Source: Coenobita brevimanus
Taxonomy: Eukaryota > Arthropoda > Malacostraca > Decapoda > Coenobitidae
DNA length: 64,000 nt
Direction: 5' to 3'
Assembly (NCBI GenBank): GCA_032717465.1
Contig: CM064655.1
Coordinates: 14,546,652 to 14,610,651, forward strand
How positions within the stretch are numbered: the first letter of the stretch is position 1; each line of letters begins with the position of its first letter. Below are positions 21,125 to 31,439 of the stretch, piece after piece. The position numbers and the translations under genes were made by a program. The notes under the pieces are model-generated. The model searched no databases. It was not told where the DNA came from and worked only from the letters and a program-made list of their open reading frames with translations.

Positions 21125-23443
21125 TCAATCCCGTTTGGGGTGGCCACAAACAAATCGCCTCCAAGTCGCCCTGTCCCCCACCATTTCACTGCCCTGCTCC
21201 CAACTCACACCCCCCTCTCTCATATACCTCTCCACCCCATCCCTCCATCTCATCCTCGGCCTCCCCCTCCCTCTTCCCCCCTCCACCTCACTCACATACA
21301 CTCTCTTCGTCAGTCTTTCACCCTCCATCCTCTCCACATGGCCAAACCACCTCAGTGTGTTCCTCATAACGTTTCCTATCACATCCACATCAACACCACA
21401 ACGCTCCTTTATATCCTCATTCGTCAGCCTGTCTCTCCATGTGACTCCACAGGCTCCTCTTAAATAACTCATTTCCACTGCTCTCACTCTTGACTTGTGT
21501 CCTTCCAACAACGTCCAAGCTTCACTTCCGTACGTTAGAGTTGGTATCACAATACTGTCATGTAGTAACTTTTTCACTTCCATGCTCACTTCCCTGTTTC
21601 TCATCACTGCTTTCAAAGAACCAGCAACCTTTCTTCCCTGCTGTACCCTTTCAATCACTTCACCCTCCAAACCTCCATCCTTACTCATCACACTACCCAA
21701 GTACTTAAACGCACTCACATTTTCCAATTCCTCACCATCCAACCTCACTGTACATTCATTGACTTCACCACTCTCAAAGACCATCACTTTACTCTTGCCT
21801 ACATTCAACTTTAGATTCCGTTTCTTACACACTCTCCCAAACTCATCCGCCAAGCCTTGCAGCTCCCTTTCGTCTTCACTCAACAACGCAGTATCATCTG
21901 CAAACAACAGTACAAGGAGTTTCCAAACACTATCCTCTCTCACCAGGGCCACTCCAACACCCACTACCCTACCTTGTACATCTTTTATTACCCCATCTAT
22001 GTACGGATTGAACAACCATGGAGACATGACACATCCCTGTTTCAACCCAACTTTCAAAGAGAAAAATTCACTTAGTTCACCATCCACACGCACTGCAGCC
22101 TTCGCACCATCGTACATACTCTTCACAGCATTCAACAACTTCCCATCTACTCCATAAATTCTTAACACTTTCCACAATCCTTGTCTATCCACCCTGTCAT
22201 ATGCTTTCTCCAAATCCATGAAAGCCGCATACAACTTCTTTCCCTTCAATAGAAACTTTTCCACTAAAGATCTAAGAATGAATATCTGATCTACACAACC
22301 TCTTCCCTTCCTAAAGCCTCCCTGTTCTTCTCCAACTAATTTCTCTGTTCTTTCTCTAACTCTGTCAATAAGTATCCTACCATACACTTTTCCTATTATA
22401 CTAAGAAGACAAATGCCCCTATGATTACCACACACTTCTTTTTCCCTTTTTCCTTTGTACAAGGGAATAATTATACCTGACTTCCAATCCTCCGGGACTC
22501 TACCTTCCTCCCAGGCCAATCTGCACATCTTCCACATCCATTCTACTACTATCTCTCCCCCATGCTTCAGCATTTCACCACACACTCCATCAATTCCTGG
22601 GGCTTTCCCAGATTTAACTTTCTTCATTGCTTCCACAACTTCTATCCTACTGATTTCTTCCTGTCTTCTCACCTCCCTCCTTCTCCCAGCCATTTCCCAG
22701 CCACTTATACTCGCATTACTTCCATCCTCTACGTTCAACAAATCCTTAAAGTGTTCTCTCCATCTGCTCACTTTTTCTCCCTTCTCCACTAGTAATCTAC
22801 CATTTTTATCTTTCACTCCCCTGCTAACTTCACTTCCACCCTGTCTTACTCTTTTCACCTCTTTCCAGAACATTTTCTTACAGTCCCTCCACTTTACACT
22901 CAAATTCCTTCCAAATTCCTCATCCACTCTCTTCTTACTCTCTCTTACTAATCTTTTCACCTCTCTCTTTCTTTCTACATATAACTCTCTCTTCCGCCTC
23001 TCAACTTCTTCCATGCCCCTATTTCTCATCCATTCATTGTCTGCTTTCTTCTTTTGTGCCACAGCCTGTTTCACCTCTTCAGTCCACCACGCTGTTCCTT
23101 GCACCCCGCTCCGTCTTCTCTTCCTTCCACACACCACATCACATGCTGCACATATTTCTTCTGTAAATATCCTACACACACCTTCCACGTCTCCCATCTG
23201 CTCCAATTCATATTTGCCCAATCGTTCCTCCACTTCTCTCTTATACTCTGCCATTTTCTCATCCTCTTGTAACCTTTCCACTCTCCTTGCGACTACTCCT
23301 TCCTCTTGTCTTTCCCTTCTTCTATTCCTCCATCTTACTTGAATCCTAATTCTGGCCACCACCAAGTAGTGGTCAGAAAGTCCACTTCCCCAACCTCTAT
23401 AAACTCTTGCATCCATTACACATCTTCGCATCCTTTCATCCAC
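21125..23443 (-). pseudogene. RTE ORF: endonuclease end, RT and C-terminal domain (772 codons)
   Basis: The frame begins within the endonuclease (GLSDHYLVVARI carries the SDH motif) and continues into a basic linker (TAWWTEEVKQAVAQKKKADN). The RT motifs follow: GKAPGIDGVCGEML, GIIIPLYKGKREKEVCGNHR, GGFRKGRGCVDQIF, AFMDLEKAYDRVDR, GLKQGCVMSPWLFN and LLFADDTALL with an intact FADD box. The C-terminal part has FKYLGSVMSKDG, ACGVTWRDRLTNED and TLRWFGHVERM. At 772 codons it is the longest frame in the window. It is open throughout, but the N-terminus is displaced by a frameshift, and the ATG used here is internal. Confidence 0.9.
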
Positions 23444-23855
23444 ACAGACACATAATCATTGCCTTCCTTTCATTCAGTTCACCACCCACCCTTCTCATCA
23501 CTCGCCATGTATACCTGTGGATCATTTTATGCCTGAAGAGGGTATTGGCTATCACCAACACCCTCCCAGCACAAATGTCCACTAACGCACTCCCATTCTC
23601 ATCTATCTCAGCAGGCACACCCCACTCACCAACTATTCCATCCACCTTCACATTCCCAACTTTACCATTCATATCACCAATCAAAAACACTCTCTCATTC
23701 CTTCCAAACTTATCCATGCACACTTCTACATTTGTCCAGAACTCTTCTCTCACTCTTCTAGCACGATCTTGCATTGGCGCATACACACACACAATCGCCC
23801 ACATTTGTATTCCAACTTTCAACTTTACCCACACAATCCTTGACCCAACTTCCAT
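23436..23855 (-). pseudogene. RTE endonuclease, middle part
   Basis: 139 codons overlapping the long RTE frame by 8 bp. It reads IVCVYAPMQDRARRV and VFLIGDMNGKVGN, containing a G-D-M-N version of the usual GDFN catalytic motif. The endonuclease continues upstream in another frame (about 23960-23855: AKEGVCIVVSKRW). Joining these needs one frameshift on each side, so the copy could not make a full protein. Confidence 0.8.
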
Positions 23856-23989
23856 CTTTTACTCACAACTATACATACTCCTTCCTTTGCCCTCTCATTC
23901 TCACCTACTCCTGCACATATACCCCATCCATACTCCCATTCTCTTCGTCTTTTCATTTATTTAAATGCGGATGTGGTAGGTGGTGGCGA

Positions 23990-24215
23990 CCATCATCCAC
24001 TCACTTGATGTAGTGCTGCCTACTTCCGTAGCTTTTATCATTCTTTTTCTGTGCCTGCCCTCCTCTCTTCCTATTTCTTCTATCTTTCCTGTCACTTCTT
24101 ATTCCTTTTCTTTCCTTTACAGGTGGCTTTACATTGAGTGACAAGCCAAATGGTTTCCTGTAAGCCAAGAAACCATTTACAACGCTGGGTGATGACCATA
24201 TAACCAAACCATACG
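23990..24215 (+). repeat. Repeat R, copy 1, with conserved hairpin
   Basis: The reverse complement of this block matches 25116-25312 in order: TATGGTTTGGTTA, AAATGGTTTC...GGAAACCATTTGGCTTGTCA, then an A/G-rich stretch and CAGCACTACAT(C)GAGTGAGTGGAT. The two copies are therefore inverted, about 900 bp apart. The hairpin in this copy is imperfect (24148-24178). Confidence 0.65.
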
Positions 24216-24288
24216 TGCTCCCTACGTGTCAACAAGTGGGTTGGTGGAGGGTTGGTGCCCTTCCCTGTAAAACAACTAACTCAGTGTC

Positions 24289-24337
24289 AAATGGCCACCC
24301 TTTATGGGATTGTGGTGTCTGGCAATAGATAAATAGA
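24289..24337 (+). mobile_element. RTE-like 3' end on the plus strand
   Basis: TGGCCACCCTTTATGGGATT, then GTGGTGTCTGGCAATAGATA, resembles the RTE subfamily-2 terminus (GGATTGAGGCGTCTGGCAAT then GATA units). Only the last 50 bp match, so it is either a very short LINE fragment or a SINE 3' end borrowed from RTE. Confidence 0.5.
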
Positions 24338-24339
24338 TT

Positions 24340-24745
24340 TTTGTTGTTTATGCATTGTTTTCCTGGTGTCTAGCATACCAGATATTCCCAAGTGTGTTTT
24401 GATGCCTAAATAACTGAAAGACTGAAGAACATTGCCACAATTAGGAGTGGTACTGTACATATGAGTAGGATTTTTGCGGATTTTTAAAATTTAGGTATTG
24501 TTTTCTTAGTGTCTAGCATTATATTGGATATTACCATGTGTGTTTTGATGTCTAAATAACTGAAAGACCAAAGAACACTGCCACAGTTGGAGGGGTACTG
24601 TACACATAGGTAAGGTATTTGTGGATTTTTGTTGTTTATGCAGTGTGTTCTTAATGTCTAGGATTATACTGGATTTTCTCATGTGTGTTTTTTGTCTGAA
24701 TAACTGAAAGACCAAAGAACACTGACACAATTAGGAGGGGTAGTG
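24340..24745. repeat. About 145-bp tandem repeat, three units
   Basis: AATAACTGAAAGAC(C/T)...AAGAACA(C/T)TG and GTGTGTTTTgATG recur at about 24410, 24556 and 24699, spacings 146 and 143 bp. There is no coding capacity. Confidence 0.85.
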
Positions 24746-24856
24746 TGATACAGGCCTGGCACAGGCAGGGTATTGTTTTGTATCTGAATTTCATCTGTAT
24801 CCAGACGTACCAATGGCTCTATTACATCAGATAATCAAGGGATTTCTGTATACATA
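24746..24856. mobile_element. Tigger-like terminal remnant
   Basis: ATGGCTCTATTACATCAGAT, AATCAAGGGATTTCTG, then TA. It resembles the inverted form of 19791-19815 (CAGTAATCACTTGATTATCC). The two might be the ends of one large element that later received the minisatellite, MITE and RTE copy B. The match is short. Confidence 0.35.
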
Positions 24857-24901
24857 TAGCTATTAAAAAAAGAAAGAAAAAAAAGAAATGCTGTATGCTT
24901 T

Positions 24902-25115
24902 TCATCATCATCATCTAACCTTGCGTTGCCCCATGAGGGATGTAGTAGCCTGGGTCTAGGCAAGTTGGTCCTGACATTTAAGATGAGAGTGACCAGCCTC
25001 ACTCATCCCTGAGTGGCAATATGTGAGCAATAAACTCCAACCACTCCTTGGATATATACCTACAAAGGCTCAATTTGGCTGGAGCACCTAAGTTACCCAC
25101 TAAACCACCAGACGC
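24902..25115 (-). mobile_element. SINE-like repeat with (GAT)n tail
   Basis: Minus strand: the head GCGTCTGGTGGTTTAGTGGG has a possible A-box (TGGTTTAGTGG). The body is about 200 bp. The end TGGGGCAACGCAAGGTTAGA runs into GATGATGATGA. The 3' end matches 13233-13282 and 16679-16726. No good B-box is seen, so the polymerase III origin is tentative. Confidence 0.5.
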
Positions 25116-25312
25116 TATGGTTTGGTTACCATCCAGCGTACTAAATGGTTTCCTGGTGCACAGGAAACCATTTGGCTTGTCATTCAGTGTAGAGTTACTG
25201 ACAGAAAGAAGAGGAAGGAAGGGTGAAATAAGACAGAAGAGGAAGGATGGAAAGAAGGAAAAAAGAGAGGAAAGGACAATCATCCGAGAGCAGCACTACA
25301 TCGAGTGAGTGG
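25116..25312 (-). repeat. Repeat R, copy 2, with perfect hairpin
   Basis: Inverted relative to 23990-24215. It contains a perfect 13-bp stem (25143-25155 and 25161-25173, AAATGGTTTCCTG) around a 5-nt loop, followed by TGGCTTGTCATTCAGTG and a purine-rich stretch. It abuts the head of the GAT-tailed SINE-like unit. Confidence 0.65.
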
Positions 25313-25624
25313 ATGGTGAGTGACCCTGTACTCTTTTACTTTACTCAAAGTCTAGTTAGGGTGTTTAGGCTCTTTCAAAGGAAGCAGATAGTTTCCTGAC
25401 AGTGGCTACAAATCTGAAAGCACAAGCAAAACATCCCTCAGTTCCCTTTCACCAGCTGTATTGATAAGCTATAACACCATAATACTCAGAACTATTACGC
25501 TTATCAGAGTTCTGGAGCCACCACAGAAATATCCATAAAGTTATGCATAGTTTAATTATTACATGCTGGTTATCTATATAAAAACAAACCTTTATCTCTA
25601 ATCACTAGTTACTGGGTTGACAGT

Positions 25625-25840
25625 TTGCAGTCAAAACCATTTTCTTCAGAATTCCTTGAGTTGATCACCCAGAATAATTTTTTCAATCATGTAAGTGATC
25701 CTACTGATGTCTCAGGACATGTCCTTGACTTGACCTTGTCCCCTGTTGGTTGCACGCATGTATCGGATGTGGACGTTGACTCAGCTGACCCCCTCATCTC
25801 TGATCATGCTCTGATCAGTTTAAGTTTTGATATCCCAAAA
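25625..25840 (+). pseudogene. L2-like endonuclease C-terminal part
   Basis: The frame reads SSEFLELITQNNFFNHVSDP, GHVLDLTLSP and DPLISDHALISLSFDIP. The order FL-LL—QHV—PT—G—LDL and the final SDH motif is the end of an APE-type endonuclease in the L2/CR1 group. It stops being LINE sequence exactly where the (TATC)n tail of RTE copy C begins. Confidence 0.8.
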
Positions 25841-28214
25841 TCTATCTATCTATCTATCTATAGCCCGACGCCCTAATCCCGCAAAGGGTGGCCGCAGACA
25901 AAACGCCTCCAAGTCACTCTGTCACCCACCATTTGACTCCCCTCCCCCCAACTCACCCCCCCCTCCCTCATATACCTCTCAACTCCATCCCTCCACCTCA
26001 TCCTCGGTCTACCCCTCCCTCTCCCTCCCTCCACCTCACCTACATACACCCTCTTAGTCAGTCTTTCATTCTCCATCCTCTCCACATGTCCAAACCACCT
26101 CAGTGTATTTCTCCTAATCTTTTCAACCACATCCACATCTACCCCACAACGTTCCTTCACTTCTTCATTCGTCAACCTGTCCCTCCATGTCACTCCACAT
26201 GCTCCTCTCAAGTAACTCATTTCCACTGCTCTCACTCTTGACTTGTTCCCCTCTTGCAAGGTCCACGCCTCGCTTCCATACGTCAGGGTAGGGATCACAA
26301 TACCATCATGCAGTGACTTCTTAACTTCCATACTCACCTCCCTATTTCTCATCACTGCTTTCAGTGTGCCAACAACCTTCCTTCCCTGCTGTACCCTTTC
26401 ACGTACTTCATCCCCCAAAGTTCCATCCTTACTCATCACACTACCCAAGTACTTGAATGCACTCACATTCTCCATATCCTCACCATCCAACCTCACTGCA
26501 CACTCTGTGACTTCATTCCTCTCAAACACCATAACTTTACTTTTGTTTACATTAACTTTCAGCTTCCTCCTCCTACACACTGTCCCAAATTCATTCACCA
26601 AACCTTGCAACTCCCATTCATCTTCACTCAACAATACTGTATCATCAGCAAACAGCAACACCGGAAGCTTCCAAATCTCACCCTCATTCATTAGGGCCAC
26701 CCCGACATCCACTGCCCTACCTTGTACCTCCTTTACGACCCCATCCATATATATATTAAACAGCCATGGAGACATTACACACCCCTGTTTCAGTCCCACA
26801 TTGAGATCAAAGAACTCACTCAGCTCTCCATCCACTCGCACCGTAGCCCTAGCTCCCCGTACATACTCTTCACAGCACTCAACAATTTCCCCTCCACTCC
26901 ATATATTCTTAATACCTTCCACATACCTTTCCTATCTATTCTGTCATAAGCTTTCTCCAAGTCCATGAAGGCAGCGTACACTTTCCTTCCCTTCTCTAGA
27001 TACTTCTCCACTAAACATCTTAGAACAAATATCTGATCTACACACCCTTTTCCCTTCCTAAATCCCCCTTGTTCTTCTCCAACTAGCTCCTCTGTCATAT
27101 GCCTCACCCTGTCAATGAGTATTCTACCATATATTTTACCAGTCACACTAAGAAGGCAAATACCCCTATGGTTACCACATACTTCTCTCTCCCCTTTTCC
27201 TTTGTACAGAGGAACAATTATACCTGATTTCCAGTCCTCTGGAACCCTTCCCTCTTCCCAAGCCAATCTACACAACTTCCATATCCACTCCACAACAATC
27301 TCACCCCCATACCTAAGCATTTCACCACACACTCCATCAATTCCTGGGGCCTTCCCCAGCTTAATCTTCTTCATCGCTTCCACTACTTCCGACCTACTGA
27401 TCTCTTCCTCCCTCCTCTCATCTCTTCTTCTCCCAGCCATTCCCCAACCACTTATACTCACACTGCTCTCACTCTCTACCTTCAACAAATCCTCAAAGTG
27501 CTCCTTCCATCTCCTCAATTTCTCTCTTCTCCACCAACAATCTATTATTCCTATCTTTCACTCCCCTACTATTTCCCCTTTCACACTGCCTTACTTTCTT
27601 TACCTCCTTCCAAAACAATTTCTTACTCTCCCTCCATTTCACACTCAGATTCCTCCCAAACTCTTCATCCACTTTCTTCTTACTCTCCTTCACCAGTCTC
27701 TTAACCTCCCTTCTCCTGCTCACATATACCTCTCTCTTCTCTCTCTCATCTTCTCCCCTACCTCTACTCGCCAACCATTCACCATATGCCTTCTTCTTTT
27801 GTTCCACAGCTCGTTTCACCTCATCATTCCACCATGCTGTCCCTTGCACACCCTTGCATCTCCTCCTCACTCCACAAACCACCTCACACGCTGCGCTTAT
27901 CTCTTCCGTGAATATCTTACATACGTCTTCCACCCCTTCCATCTGCTCTAGCTCATACCTTCCCAATCTTTCTTCCACTATGCTCTTATACTCTGTCCTC
28001 TTCTCACTATTTTGCAATTTCTCCACTCTTCTCACAGGAGCTGCTTCCTCCTGTCTTCCCCTTCGCCTCCTCAACCACTTTCTTTGCAGCTCTATCTTGG
28101 CCATCACTAAGTGATGGTCCGAGACTCCATTCCCCCACCCTCTCCACACCCTTGCATCCAACACTTGTCTTCTCATTCGCTCATCCACACACACGTAGTC
28201 TATCATTGCCTTCC
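25841..28214 (-). mobile_element. RTE-clade LINE nested in the L2-like element (copy C)
   Basis: The tail (TATC)n lies at 25841-25863; the 5' truncation at 28214 is inside the endonuclease. Coding order on the minus strand: 28206-27493 (DYVCVDERMRR, GVSDHHLVMAKI, TAWWNDEVKRAVEQKKKAYG), 27518-26820 (KAPGIDGVCGEML, AFMDLEKAYDRIDR) and 26922-25873 (GLKQGCVMSPWLFN, LLFADDTVLL, WFGHVERMENERLTKRVYVG). Two frameshifts separate the three frames; otherwise all RT motifs are intact. The 3' terminus TGGGATTAGGGCGTCGGGCT is subfamily 1. The flanking target duplication is short or eroded (CCAAAA / CATAAAAA). Confidence 0.9.
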
Positions 28215-30411
28215 CATAAAAAGGTCATCAGGTTCAGAAATTACAGGAACGTTGATTGCCATCTGATGTGTCGTGAAACTGATAAGCGTTTAAACTGCAT
28301 AGATTCTTCAAATCTTTCTTCTGATGATTTGGTTGATATATATAACAATGAGCTTGGGTCAAATTTTTTATAATTATTGTCCTGAGGTGGTAAAAACAAT
28401 CACTATACATGATAATTCTCCGTGGTATGATCCATACACTAATTCTTTGCATAGACGATGTAGAAAGGCAGAATGTGAGAGGTGCTTGAAATGGACTGAA
28501 TTAACTCCTTTGCATTATACCGTATTTGTACGAGAAGAGTGGATTTCTCATTGTAAAAGCACAGAAGGCAAGGTATTATTAATATAAAGTTGATTCACAT
28601 GGTGGTGAAAAAAAAAAAAAAAAAAAAAAAAAACTATCTGCAGTTTTGAACAATTTGGTTGTTCACAGGAATGTAACTGTTAAACCAACTTCTGTATTTG
28701 ATAACCAGTTGGCTTCTGATTTTGCTTCACTTTTTACAACTAAGATACCTTGCATAAGAAATTATTTAAACCACAGTTCTGCCAGTGAAGTGTATTCAAC
28801 TGATTTCCAATCAGGGCACACAGGGGGTCATTTGCTTTCAATACTTCATCCACTGGATGCAAACAAAGTCAAATGTTACATCAGACAACTTAACAAAACA
28901 TTTTGCCCACTCGATCCGTGTAACTTGTCACAACTGCTTGATGTGTATGACCACACAGCAGACTTTACCTGCAACATAATAAATAGATGCTTCTTAGAAA
29001 GTAATTTTGTGCAGTATGAGAATTGTGCCTTGCTTAGGCCCTTAATCAAGAAACCTGGCCATGATGTCGAGAGCATGACAAATTATCGTCCTCTCTCTAA
29101 ACCTGTCTTTCTTATCCAAGATTACTGAGCATGCCATACTTGATCAACTCTTATCACTACTGGAACATAACAGGGTATTTCCTGTTGTTCAATCAGCATA
29201 CAGAAAATACCATTCAACTGAAACTGCACCAACAAGAATTCATAGTGACTTGGTGGCAAACACCTGTGGTGGGATGCTCTCTCACCTAGTTCTGTTGGAT
29301 CTGTCTGCAGCTTTTGATACAGAAGATCATAAACTATTGTTGGATGATCTGTACTTTTATTGCGTTCATGATAGTGCTCTTTTGCTCCTTAAGCTGAATC
29401 TGTCGGAGAGATCTCAGAGAGTGGTTGTTGATTATGCTAGCTATGATTCTGCTCCCCTTCTATTCGGAGTCCATCAAAGATCAGTTTTGGGTCCAACTCT
29501 ATTTATTATCTACATGAGTAGTTTATCGTCTTTACTCAATGCTCACGATATGTCCTATCATTTTTATGCTGACGAAACCCAGACCTCTGTTAACATGTCA
29601 GATACCAATGATACTAAGACTAAGCTTGAATCTCTATTGTCTGATATTAATATTTGGATGGCTAGGAGGAAACTTAAGCTGAATGATGGTAAAACTGAGA
29701 TCATCATCATCAGAGGAAACAGAAGGGATGACATCACTGATAATGCCCTGACTTTTAACACTGGCGTGTCACAGCTTCATCCAGTCAGTTCTGTTCAAAA
29801 TCTGGGTGTTTATTTTAATTCAAAGTTAAATTACAAAGAACATATTAATCAAGTTTTCAGAGGGTGTAAATTGCAAATCTGTATTCTCTGAGAAAATTCC
29901 TGAATAGACAGTGCCTCTTAACACTGGTCCATGCAGTGGTCTTGTCTCGTGTTGATTATTGTAGTTCACTGTGGGTTTGTCTTCCAAATAATACACTAAC
30001 AAAAGTTCAGTCTGTGTTGAACAGAGCAGCATGGCTTATCTCTGGTCTCCCCCCAAGAACCTTGACTACCAGTTCCTAATTGAGCTGCACTGATTACCAG
30101 TAAAGGCTAGAATTGAATTTAAATTGTGCCTTATTATATTCAAGGTTCTTAAGTTTGGTGAACCGAAGTATCTTGTTGAATTGTTAAAACTCCCATCGGC
30201 ATTCCCTGGTGTGATGTTACGTAGTGAGGATGATTCCTTGTGTCTTGACATGCCTGGAGCCATTCACCTTTCATCTTTTTCTGATCATCCTTTTGTATAT
30301 AGAGCCCCTAGGTTATATAACAGATTGCCATTTTCCATGGGACAACTCTCTTCTGTTGAATCCATTAAGAGACAGCTGAAAGCCTTTCTTTTTCAAAATG
30401 CTATGACCTAG
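28215..30411 (+). pseudogene. L2-like reverse transcriptase and C-terminus
   Basis: Pieces in order: KVIRFRNYRNVDCHLM (linker), PTSVFDNQLASDFASLFTTK, NCALLRPLIKK and NYRPLS (early RT motifs), SAYRKYHSTETA, LVLLDLSAAFDTEDHKLLLD, RSVLGPTLFIIYMSSL, HFYADETQTS, WMARRKLKLNDGKTEIIII and LGVYFNSKLNYKEHIN. The last block (30124-30411) ends APRLYNRLPFSM and SIKRQLKAFLF, the C-terminal motif of L2/CR1 proteins. Frames change at about 28590, 29100 and 29885. YADE replaces YADD, and VHQRS replaces the usual VPQGS, so RT activity is not expected. Confidence 0.85.
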
Positions 30412-30629
30412 GGAGAGGTATTATACAGATGATTATAGGGTTTAATTATTGTCACTTTCATATATTTTTTTTTCACTGATGAAGAGTATTATAAATGAGA
30501 GAGGTCACAATTCTTGTACAGTAATTGTAAAAATGATGTATATGTGTGTCAAGCACTAGTGAAATCCCTATGGGAGAACTGGCACTTTTGAGAAACAAAA
30601 AACCAGATTATTATTATTATTATTATTAT

Positions 30630-30914
30630 CCTTCTTGCCAGAGACATATCCCTCTGTACCAATCAGGGAAGTAAAATAACAATGGGGTCATGTCTAAAAG
30701 GTTTAGGAATTGAAAGCTTTGCACTACCCCTCAAATAGATTTTATTTTTTTTTTTTTTTTAGTTTCACTCAAGGAAAACTAGTAAATTTTAATTAAATTA
30801 AAACCAAAGTACTTGAACTACAATACCATACTGTACACTTCAAGACTGAGATTGTATTCAAATGCTGACAAATTCCAATATCTGATCTTGGCAGTACAGC
30901 ATCAAAGGCTACTG

Positions 30915-30954
<40 letters not shown>

Positions 30955-31439
30955 CAAGTCATTGCTGTGCAAAACTCAAAGTGCCACACAAGGAATGGAG
31001 CATAAATATAACTTCCAGGCTTCCATTGCTACAGGGTAGACTTGCAGGGTATTCCCAACAGAGCAAAAGCCTTACACTCTCAGACTTTCATGTAACTTTG
31101 GGAAAGGTTTCATACGAGTGCTGGCATGCACTGGACTCTTGAATCACTCTGTGATTCAGATAGATGATTAGTCTGAAATATTCCCTAACAGTGTTTGGTG
31201 GCAGATATAAGAGTAGCAGAAACTGACTTTACCCTGGGTGTCAACATTATCCAAATGAACTGAAAGAACAACAACAATAAAAACCTAGTGCCAAAATCCA
31301 GCACAAAGCTGGATCATCAGCTACAAGCTGTGTACGCTGGGTAGGCAGGGGGCATAGATGCGGCATGGTTAAAGAAATGCATTATCAGATGAAGTGTATC
31401 ATATTACAAACATGACAACTGAATAGGGAATGGAATTAA
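30630..31439. other. No gene; poly-A and unrecognised sequence
   Basis: Contains a 36-bp poly-A at 30917-30952 and a poly-T near 30742-30761. The 3' flank or untranslated end of the next minus-strand LINE may start around 31250. Confidence 0.4.

Larger units (their letters stand above)
21089..23970 (-). mobile_element. RTE-clade LINE, longest copy (copy B)
   Basis: On the minus strand this is a nearly complete RTE element: endonuclease (about 23960-23350), basic linker, RT, C-terminal domain, short 3' end CAATAGATAGATAGATA with a (GATA)n tail (21115-21089). The 3' terminus GGATTGAGGCGTCTGGCAAT defines a second subfamily, shared with copies D and the fragment at 40707-40947. Compared with usual RTE length it lacks only the first part of the endonuclease. 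One frameshift near 23440 and another near 23853 split the ORF. No clear target duplication was found. Confidence 0.9.
25600..30629 (+). mobile_element. L2/CR1-group LINE interrupted by an RTE insertion
   Basis: Plus-strand LINE whose endonuclease end (25603-25840) and remaining coding region (28215-30411) are separated by RTE copy C. The coding text resumes across the insertion (…SLSFDIP | HKKVIRFRNYRN…). The 3' end is a short untranslated region followed by (ATT)n at 30607-30629, the usual tail type of L2 elements. The catalytic box is FYADETQ, so the second aspartate is replaced by glutamate. Several frameshifts are present, and a 26-bp poly-A lies inside at 28608-28633. The copy is 5'-truncated and dead. 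Confidence 0.85.

Noticed and set aside
21495..23342. Long Ser/Pro/Thr-rich plus-strand frames across the RTE copies (also 26243-27951, 35716-37155 and 41515-42351)
   Set aside because: They are antisense shadows of the purine-rich RTE coding strand. The minus-strand frames carry all RT motifs.
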